This document shows, piece after piece, positions 7,825 through 12,520 of a stretch of 12,520 bases of DNA. Both the position numbers and the translations under genes were made by a program. Source of the stretch: Lentisphaeria bacterium (lineage in GTDB: Bacteria > Verrucomicrobiota > Lentisphaeria > Victivallales > UBA1829). Position 1 is the first letter of the stretch. Every line of letters begins with the position of its first letter. The notes under the pieces are model-generated. The model was not told the origin of the DNA and did not search any database. It was given only the letters and a program-made list of their open reading frames with translations. The DNA is taken from contig JAFYBD010000117.1 of the NCBI GenBank assembly GCA_017540385.1, forward strand, positions 1-12,520, read 5' to 3'.

Positions 7825-8970
7825 TCAGAGCCTCCAGGGGAGCGGTCGGTTGATGAGGTTCAGGGATTCTTTGCGGTAACACCGCCCCGAGAACGCCTCG
7901 TGGGGGAGCCGCAGGAAGGGCGTTTCGGCGGGGCAGACCGGGGCGTACATCGGGTCGGCGATCACGCCGGAAGATTGCGCGAAAGCGTCCGCGGCCGCGT
8001 CTTCGTCCGCGATCCTGACGTCGCACGGGGCGAGCAGACGGTCGTCCGCCTCCAGCGGACACAGGACCCGGCACGGACGCCCGGCATCGAGTTCGATCGC
8101 CTTCGCGAGAGAGCCGCTGAAGACCGCTTCGCCGACGACGGCTGGAATGGGGGCCGAACCGGAGATTGAACGCGCCGCGCAGGGCAGGGCGTTTGCGCCT
8201 GATTTGGCTGCTTCGCGCAGAGCGTCCGCGAGGATGGCGGGGAATTTCTCCCCGACCGGGACGCCCGCGACCCACGGCGTGCCGAAACGCGCCCGGAGGA
8301 GTTCGGCCGCGGCGAGTCCGCAGGAGGAGACCACGAGGTTCACGTGCGCGCTCCCGGCCTGTCCGATGTCGTCCAGCGTGCCGTCCATGGCCATGCAGGA
8401 GACGACGCGGAATCCGGCTGCTTCGAGCCATTCGCGGACGGAGTCGACCGCGCCGAGGACGGAGAAGTCCAGCGGCGTCGCGCCGAGGATGTTCGCGGAG
8501 GGTTCCGCCGTGAGGGGGACCGGAGCGGCGCAGAAACGGTTCACGACGGCCTCCAGCGCTTCGGACGCGCCGACGAGGTAGGAATTCATGCCGCTCGTGT
8601 GAAGCCCGAACGTCGGGACGCCCGAGCGCGCCTCGATCTCCGCGGCGATCGCGTCGAAATCCGTCCCGGCGAGCAGGGGGACCGGGGCCCCGCAGACGGC
8701 GATGAACCGCGGCGAGAGGTCGTTTGCGGCCGAGACGACGTCCGAGATGAGCTTCTCGTCGTTGCCGAGGATCGCATCGGTCTCCGTGAGGGCGGAGATG
8801 TAGATCATGCTGTCCTGACGGTACCAGCGGGGTTCGTCGTGCGTGGAATAGGTGGAGTTGCAGCCTGAGGCGTCGTGGACGACGACCATGCCGCCGAGCT
8901 CGTAGAGCATGGAGCACACGCCGGAGGTGTCGGCGGCGTGGATGGAGATGATCCTGGCAGTCTGTTTCAT
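7825..8970 (-). CDS. Nitrogenase-like K subunit 1 (NifK/NifN-like), three P-cluster-type cysteines
   Basis: This 381-aa protein is the beta-type subunit partner of the D-like protein encoded just upstream. Cys19 (SGVCSMLYELGG), Cys37 (ASGCNSTY) and Cys93 (AVCGAPVPLLAGTD) fall where NifK has its three P-cluster cysteines, so it can plausibly bind its half of a bridging iron-sulfur cluster. It shares DEPRW (45-49) and the flanking pattern with the K2 paralogue. It is shorter than NifK (about 510 aa) and comparable to other short group IV members. I chose the ATG at 8970, not the one at 8985. The former overlaps the D1 stop as ATGA and has GGAG 6 bases upstream. A cysteine at the SSCG segment near residue 210 has no counterpart in K2. 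Substrate unknown. Confidence 0.84.
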   Translation of the reverse strand: MKQTARIISIHAADTSGVCSMLYELGGMVVVHDASGCNSTYSTHDEPRWYRQDSMIYISALTETDAILGNDEKLISDVVSAANDLSPRFIAVCGAPVPLLAGTDFDAIAAEIEARSGVPTFGLHTSGMNSYLVGASEALEAVVNRFCAAPVPLTAEPSANILGATPLDFSVLGAVDSVREWLEAAGFRVVSCMAMDGTLDDIGQAGSAHVNLVVSSCGLAAAELLRARFGTPWVAGVPVGEKFPAILADALREAAKSGANALPCAARSISGSAPIPAVVGEAVFSGSLAKAIELDAGRPCRVLCPLEADDRLLAPCDVRIADEDAAADAFAQSSGVIADPMYAPVCPAETPFLRLPHEAFSGRCYRKESLNLINRPLPWRL

Positions 8971-10301
8971 AAGCAGCTCCTGCATCCGAGCCCCTTGTGC
9001 TGGATGACGGTTTCGGTGTCTTTTTCGTGTATGGCGGCATCCTCGATGAGCGCGGCAAGCTTCGCGACGCCGTCGAATCCGTACATGCCGCCGCCGGAAA
9101 CGATGTTCACGAAGTGCCGCGTGCCGCTGAAATACGCCGCCTTCTGCCCGATCGCGAGCACGGGGCCGTGTTCGTGGACGCCCTTTCCCGCGAAACGCAT
9201 CTTCGCATGGACCGTGGCGGTCAGGAGCAGGTCGGGCGCGAGCGAGCGGAGACGTTCGAACGCGGGGCGTTCCTCCTCGATCATCGCGTCGGTGTACACG
9301 CGGGTCACGCGGAAACCGTGTTCGGCCAGCAGGAGCGCCAGTCCGACCGGGCGCGGCGTGGCCGTGTAGTCGATCTCGACGGAGAAATCGCCTGCGATTT
9401 CGCGGGCGTATTCGAGGGCGCGGAGGGCGTTCCGTTTCGCCCCGGTCCAGTCCGGCGCGTCGATCCCGAGCGCGTCGGCGAGTTTCGCGAGGTTGCGTTC
9501 GATCTCGTTGAAGTCGTAGGAGAGCGGCAGATAGAGATGCTTTCTGCCGAGACGGCGTTCGAGCGCGTCTCCGGCGGCCGCGGCGGTCGGGAGATACGTG
9601 ATCTCGAGGGCGCTCTTCGCCATCGCGAGGTATTCGTCGAATGTCTTGCAATCGGTGATGTCGCGGAGTTTCCAGCCGGCCTCGCGGACGAGCCGCGCGA
9701 GTTCGCTGGATTCGTCGGTCGGGCGGTCGTTCCCGATCAGGTTCGCGGTCTTCGGTTCCGATGGGCAGGGGGCGAGCGGCGCGTAGAGCTGACGGCGCAT
9801 GAGCTGGTCGGGCGTGAGACCGCTTTTCCGCATGGTCGGATTCATGTAGCAGTCGACGAATACGACGTTGGGGAACATCGCGCGCAATTCCTCGAGGATC
9901 GCCTCGAAATCGCATCCGGCGAAGAGGTGCACGCAGCTCAGGAAGAGCAGGACGGCGCGCGGTTTCCGCGGCAGTTTCCGCAGGATGTCCGCCGTGCCGT
10001 CCACGATGTTGCGTTCGAGCGAGCCGTCGAAGAGATCGTTCCGGTCGACCGAAATCCACGACATGCGGTCCATGGCCTCCATTTCGGCGGCGGTCAGGAT
10101 CACGCCGCGGAGACAGCCCTGCGCGCAGGCGAACACCTGATGCGACTCCGGCATCAGCATGCCCGTGTGAACGATGTTCCATGGGCCGCGCGCGGGGGCG
10201 TTGTATTCGAGTCCGGAGGCGAACGGCACGGGGAAATCGGCGTCGCGGATGGCGACTTCGGCCCCGGTCATGTCGTCTTCGCCGTTGAGTCGTTTCAGCA
10301 T
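8967..10301 (-). CDS. Nitrogenase-like D subunit 1 (NifD/NifE-like) with C-terminal CxxC
   Basis: This 444-aa alpha-type subunit of the nitrogenase superfamily presumably forms a heterotetramer with K1 and takes electrons from H1. Cysteines near the expected cluster face are Cys59 and Cys63 (FACAQGC), Cys123 and Cys130 (LSCVHLFAGCDF) and Cys151 (DCYM). A GGGMYGFDG segment near 403-411 resembles the NifD region around the cofactor histidine (SGPYHGYDG), but the histidine is replaced, and no counterpart of the cofactor cysteine is seen. The last residues, GCRSCL, contain a CxxC pair (440, 443), possibly a metal or redox site. The ATG at 10301 overlaps the H1 stop codon by 7 bases with an AAAGGA site; an internal ATG at 10271 is a weaker alternative that would remove 10 residues. 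It is unlikely to be a dinitrogenase. Confidence 0.84.
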   Translation of the reverse strand: MLKRLNGEDDMTGAEVAIRDADFPVPFASGLEYNAPARGPWNIVHTGMLMPESHQVFACAQGCLRGVILTAAEMEAMDRMSWISVDRNDLFDGSLERNIVDGTADILRKLPRKPRAVLLFLSCVHLFAGCDFEAILEELRAMFPNVVFVDCYMNPTMRKSGLTPDQLMRRQLYAPLAPCPSEPKTANLIGNDRPTDESSELARLVREAGWKLRDITDCKTFDEYLAMAKSALEITYLPTAAAAGDALERRLGRKHLYLPLSYDFNEIERNLAKLADALGIDAPDWTGAKRNALRALEYAREIAGDFSVEIDYTATPRPVGLALLLAEHGFRVTRVYTDAMIEEERPAFERLRSLAPDLLLTATVHAKMRFAGKGVHEHGPVLAIGQKAAYFSGTRHFVNIVSGGGMYGFDGVAKLAALIEDAAIHEKDTETVIQHKGLGCRSCL

Positions 10302-11065
10302 GCTGCGTCGTCCTTTCCCGCGGCCGCCAGCACGGCGTCCGCGAGCGTGCGGTATTCGTCCGCCATCGGACTCGCCGGGAACGCGTGGACGACGGTCCTG
10401 CCGAGGCGTTCGGCCTGCTGGACGGTCTCGCTCCAGTCGAGCGCGCCGGTCACGTCCGTTTCGAAGTCGGCGGCCAGTTTCTTCACGTTCGCGTCCTCGT
10501 CGGGGACGTTCCGGCGGTTCAGGATGATCCCGCCGAGCGACGCGTAGCCGCGCCCCCGGAAATTCTTCACGGCCATCGCGATGTTCGCGGCCGCGTAGAC
10601 AGACATGGTCTCGCCCGAGGTCAGGATGAAGACGCGGTCGGCGTAGCCTTTCCGCATCGGCATGGAGAATCCGCCGCAGACCACGTCCCCGAGCACGTCG
10701 TACAGCACCACGTCGGGGCGGAACGTCTCGTACGCGCCCTTCTCCTGGAGCTTTTCCAGCGCGGCGATGATGCCGCGTCCTGCGCAGCCGAGTCCGGGCG
10801 TGGGGCCGCCCGCTTCCACGCAGATCACGCCGCCGTCGCCGGTCGCGACCATGTCCTCGAGCGTGAAATCGCTGCCTTTCTCGCGCACGAGGTCGAGGAT
10901 GGACTTCATCCTGCGCCCGCCGTGAAGCGAAGCCGTGGAGTCCGCCTTCGGGTCGCAGCCGACCTGCAGGACCTTCAGACCCTTTTCCGCAAAAGCCGAG
11001 GCCAGGTTCGAGACGGTCGTCGATTTTCCGATACCGCCCTTGCCGTAGAAAGCGAGTTTCAGCAT
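10295..11065 (-). CDS. NifH-like reductase 1 (ATP-dependent Fe protein)
   Basis: This 256-aa NifH-family protein has P-loop GKGGIGKST at 8-16, CDPKADST at 37-44, cluster ligands Cys94 (GLGCAGRG) and Cys130 (DVLGDVVCGG), and the conserved arginine at 97. It would bind one [4Fe-4S] cluster per dimer and drive electrons into the D1-K1 complex encoded next. The start overlaps the hydE stop by 7 bases, with GGAG 7 bases upstream; the stop overlaps the D1 start by 7 bases. It is somewhat shorter than typical NifH (about 290 aa), mainly at the C-terminus. The final residues AAC lack the usual extension. The last cysteine may only reflect the TGCTGA/ATGCTGA overlap. The neighbouring HydE and the second H-D-K set make a cofactor-related role more likely than nitrogen fixation. 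Confidence 0.92.
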   Translation of the reverse strand: MLKLAFYGKGGIGKSTTVSNLASAFAEKGLKVLQVGCDPKADSTASLHGGRRMKSILDLVREKGSDFTLEDMVATGDGGVICVEAGGPTPGLGCAGRGIIAALEKLQEKGAYETFRPDVVLYDVLGDVVCGGFSMPMRKGYADRVFILTSGETMSVYAAANIAMAVKNFRGRGYASLGGIILNRRNVPDEDANVKKLAADFETDVTGALDWSETVQQAERLGRTVVHAFPASPMADEYRTLADAVLAAAGKDDAAC

Positions 11066-12129
11066 GTCGTTTCTCCGTAATCTCCGCGTCCGACCCGGAC
11101 CGTGTAGCCGATCGCCCCCAGGCGTCTCTGCAAGTCCGACTTCAGGATGTGCGTGTCCACGTCGACCGCGGTTTTGTTGTTGTAAAGCATGTATTTCGCC
11201 CGGACCTGTTCCGGCGACAGGTTCGGCATGATGACGTTCGCGCCCGCCAGGATGCCCTTCTCGCGTCCGGTCGGGTCCATGGTGCCGAGCGCGGTCGTGG
11301 CGGGCAGCAGCACGTCCGGGTGCAGGATCCGGCACAGGCTCAGCAGGAAGAGCGTTTCGTCCACGCGCCCGGCGCGCATCCCCGCGAACGGCGTGTCGCA
11401 GTGAGGGATGAACGGGCCGATGCCGATCAGGGCGGGGCGGAAGGCCGTGATGAACTCCATGTCCTTCGCGAGCGTTTCCGGGGTCTGCCCCGGCGAGCCG
11501 ACCATGAATCCGCATCCGGTCTGGAATCCGATCTCCTTCAGGTCGCGCAGGCACTTCATGCGGTGTTCCCAGCTCAGATTCGACGGATGAAGCATGCAGT
11601 AATGCTCCCGGTCGGCCGTTTCGTGCCGCAGGAGATAACGGTCCGCTCCGGCATCGAAAAGCATCTGGTATTCGTCCCGTTCGAGTTCGCCCACGGAGAG
11701 CGTCACGGCGCAGTCTCCGTGCCTCGTTTTGAGCTCGCGCACGAGCGCGGCGAGCCGCTGCGGAGAATACGTCGCGTCCTCCCCGCTCTGGAGCACGAAC
11801 GTGCGGAAGCCGTATTCGTAACCGGCCTCGGCGCACTCCAGAATCTCTGCTTCGGACAGGCGGTAACGCTCCACCTTCCGGTTCGATTTACGGATGCCGC
11901 AGTACAGACAGTCGTTCCGGCAGACGTTGGAAAACTCCACGATGCCGCGCACGAAGACGCCGTGCCCGAACCGGGCGGTCGCGAGCTCGCGGGCGATCCC
12001 GGCGGCGTATGCGCGGACGGAGTCGTCCCAGGTGGCGAGCAATGCCGTCCAGTCGGCGTGATCGAGGCGCTTTTCTGCGTTCAGCCGGTCGATCCTGGCC
12101 TTGTTCTTTTCGCTTCGTTCTGCGTTCAT
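11059..12129 (-). CDS. hydE: HydE-family radical SAM maturase
   Basis: This 356-aa radical SAM protein carries Cys70-x3-Cys74-x2-Cys77 for the SAM-binding [4Fe-4S] cluster. It is very like Thermotoga HydE: EFSNVCRNDCLYCGI, a VLQSGED segment, GADRYLLRHETA, GIGPFIPHCDTPFA, PATTALGT and GANVIMPN all have close counterparts. HydE is known to act on the Fe-CO-CN-cysteine synthon made by HydG during H-cluster assembly of [FeFe]-hydrogenases. The accessory C-terminal cluster cysteines found in some HydE proteins are absent, and the C-terminal region is basic. I chose the ATG at 12129, with GGAA just upstream and the expected family length. The frame stays open to an ATG at 12216, but that one has no ribosome-binding site and would read through the terminator-like hairpin. 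No HydF or HydG is visible. The related PylB is a less likely alternative, given the TM1266-type neighbour. Confidence 0.88.
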   Translation of the reverse strand: MNAERSEKNKARIDRLNAEKRLDHADWTALLATWDDSVRAYAAGIARELATARFGHGVFVRGIVEFSNVCRNDCLYCGIRKSNRKVERYRLSEAEILECAEAGYEYGFRTFVLQSGEDATYSPQRLAALVRELKTRHGDCAVTLSVGELERDEYQMLFDAGADRYLLRHETADREHYCMLHPSNLSWEHRMKCLRDLKEIGFQTGCGFMVGSPGQTPETLAKDMEFITAFRPALIGIGPFIPHCDTPFAGMRAGRVDETLFLLSLCRILHPDVLLPATTALGTMDPTGREKGILAGANVIMPNLSPEQVRAKYMLYNNKTAVDVDTHILKSDLQRRLGAIGYTVRVGRGDYGETTC

Positions 12130-12174
12130 GTCGTTTCCGTTCGGTTCCGCGGCTTTCCCGCCCGGACTCGCCGG

Positions 12175-12211
12175 AAAAAGAAACCGCCGCGATCCCCCGG
12201 AGGACGCGGCG
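12175..12211 (-). promoter_or_regulatory. Terminator-like hairpin in the hydE leader (possible attenuator)
   Basis: Read on the minus strand, CGCCGCG (12211-12205) pairs with CGCGGCG (12191-12185). The stem extends by TCC/GGA past a one-base bulge to a 6-base loop. GTTTCTTTTTCC (12184-12173) follows. This is the layout of an intrinsic terminator, ending about 45 bases before the hydE start codon. It could end the transcript of the upstream regulator gene, or act as a conditional attenuator of the operon. The space between it and hydE is too short and GC-rich for an evident promoter, which favours conditional read-through. Confidence 0.6.
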
Positions 12212-12228
12212 TACATGGACGGACGATT

Positions 12229-12261
12229 TGCGCGGCGGAGTTCGAATCCGCTTCACGCGCA
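12229..12261 (-). repeat. Two-stage hairpin in the hydE leader (possible antiterminator partner)
   Basis: TGCGCG (12229-12234) pairs with CGCGCA (12256-12261), and inside it GCGGA (12235-12239) pairs with TCCGC (12247-12251). The loop is GTTCGAA, and four unpaired bases (12252-12255) form a one-sided bulge. On the minus-strand RNA its 3' arm contains CCGCCGCG (12238-12231). This is perfectly complementary over 8 bases to the 3' arm of the terminator-like hairpin (12191-12184). The two structures could therefore be mutually exclusive. In GC-rich sequence part of this could arise by chance. Confidence 0.45.
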
Positions 12262-12315
12262 CCAGTCCTGTCCGGCACTTCGGTCTTTCGCCTCAAATCG
12301 ATTTCGGCGTCAGGG

Positions 12316-12332
12316 GAATATGCTGTGTATTC
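12316..12332. promoter_or_regulatory. AT-rich dyad upstream of hydE, candidate operator
   Basis: GAATA at 12316-12320 and TATTC at 12328-12332 form a 5-base dyad with a 7-base spacer, in the only clearly AT-rich patch of the intergenic region. It lies about 190 bases before the hydE start. It could be an operator or part of a promoter, but I cannot recognise a convincing -35/-10 pair around it. Confidence 0.25.
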
Positions 12333-12350
12333 TGGTGAACTGGACCCGGG

Positions 12351-12364
12351 CGGGGCGGACCCCG
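12351..12364 (-). repeat. Small hairpin with a UCCG (UNCG-type) loop after the regulator stop
   Basis: On the minus strand CGGGG-TCCG-CCCCG forms a 5-bp GC stem closed by a UNCG-class tetraloop, beginning 8 bases after the regulator stop codon. The loop is of the extra-stable class only when read on the minus strand, which matches the direction of transcription. No U tract follows, so it is more likely an mRNA 3'-end or processing structure than a complete intrinsic terminator. Confidence 0.4.
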
Positions 12365-12372
12365 TCTCGAGC

Positions 12373-12520
12373 TCAGACGATTGTTGTTACGTTGGAGTAA
12401 ACGGCTTTCGCCGTGACTCCGGGGATGCGTCCGAGTTTCCCGGCCAGGGCGTTGATCCTGTCCGGCGGAGCATCCAGGATGATGCTGATGACGTTGACGT
12501 TCCTTTCGCGGTAGGGCAGC
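12373..12520 (-). CDS. Iron-only hydrogenase system regulator (TM1266-like ACT-fold protein), C-terminal part
   Basis: The gene is cut by the window edge; 48 codons and the TGA stop (12375-12373) are visible. The translated end has PYRERNVNVISIILDAP followed by GKLGRIPGV at about residues 27-35 of the visible part. This is the signature end of the small (about 80 aa) TM1266-type ACT-fold family, usually encoded next to hydE or other H-cluster maturation genes and annotated as an iron-only hydrogenase system regulator. The molecular action of the family is not firmly known; by fold it may sense a small ligand. It is in the same direction as hydE, 243 bases upstream, and separated from it by a leader with hairpins. 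The short tail after GRIPGV (YSNVTTIV at the very end) looks ordinary. Its presence supports calling the next gene hydE. Confidence 0.82.
   Translation of the reverse strand, partial: LPYRERNVNVISIILDAPPDRINALAGKLGRIPGVTAKAVYSNVTTIV

Noticed and set aside
10295..11065. C-terminal cysteines of HydE and H1 as functional residues.
   Set aside because: Both end in TGC TGA because the next gene starts with ATGCTGA in another frame, so the overlap alone explains them.
4703..11065. A standard nitrogen-fixation operon (nifHDK plus nifEN).
   Set aside because: The D and K proteins are too short, recognisable FeMo-cofactor ligands are lacking, a second NifH copy is interleaved, and the neighbours are HydE and Hyp genes rather than nifB, nifV or nifS.
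12130..12216. Upstream in-frame ATG extending HydE by 29 residues.
   Set aside because: It has no Shine-Dalgarno site, the added residues do not resemble HydE, and the extension would cover the terminator-like hairpin. The start at 12129 has a ribosome-binding site and gives normal family length.
12229..12264. A tRNA 3' end on the plus strand (GTTCGAATCC followed later by ACCA).
   Set aside because: The T-arm register is wrong, since the stem pairs only with a GTTCGAA loop. No D or anticodon arm fits upstream at tRNA distance, and the bases are better explained as a self-contained hairpin.
1..12520. CRISPR arrays, insertion sequences or integration sites.
   Set aside because: No regularly spaced repeats, transposase-like reading frames or terminal inverted repeats were seen; the window is almost fully occupied by one operon.

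Overview
The window comes from a GC-rich, almost certainly anaerobic bacterium. The oxygen-sensitive protein families support this, as do strong Shine-Dalgarno sites and very tight gene packing. I cannot fix the phylum. Nearly the whole window is one minus-strand gene train, read from right to left. It starts with the 3' end of a small ACT-fold gene of the iron-only hydrogenase system regulator (TM1266) family. A 243-base leader follows, then a HydE radical-SAM maturase, two consecutive nitrogenase-like H-D-K sets, and hypF-hypC-hypD-hypE. From hydE to hypE neighbouring genes overlap by 4 to 26 bases or are separated by 1 to 2 bases, so they read as a single translationally coupled operon of 11 genes.

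Region by region: 12373-12520 holds the regulator C-terminus. 12130-12372 is non-coding and contains a hairpin with a UCCG loop, an AT-rich dyad, a second hairpin and a terminator-like hairpin with a U tract just before hydE. 11059-12129 is hydE. 7825-11065 is nitrogenase-like set 1 (H1, D1, K1). 4703-7823 is set 2 (H2, D2, K2). 101-4700 is hypFCDE. The left edge holds an intrinsic terminator whose U tract is on the plus strand, facing a convergent gene that lies mostly outside the window.

How the parts may work together: HypF and HypE make cyanide ligands from carbamoyl phosphate, and HypC-HypD assemble an Fe(CN)2CO unit. HydE is the radical-SAM enzyme that acts on an Fe-CO-CN synthon in [FeFe]-hydrogenase assembly. 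NifH-like proteins are ATP-driven electron donors to NifDK-like complexes. Genes for nickel insertion (hypA, hypB), for HydF and HydG, and for any hydrogenase structural subunit are absent from the window. The inferred, untested idea is that this is a cofactor-assembly and redox system that builds or uses an Fe-CO/CN-containing centre with two nitrogenase-like reductases, rather than ordinary nitrogen fixation or ordinary hydrogenase maturation. I know of no characterised system with this gene set, but I could not search for one.
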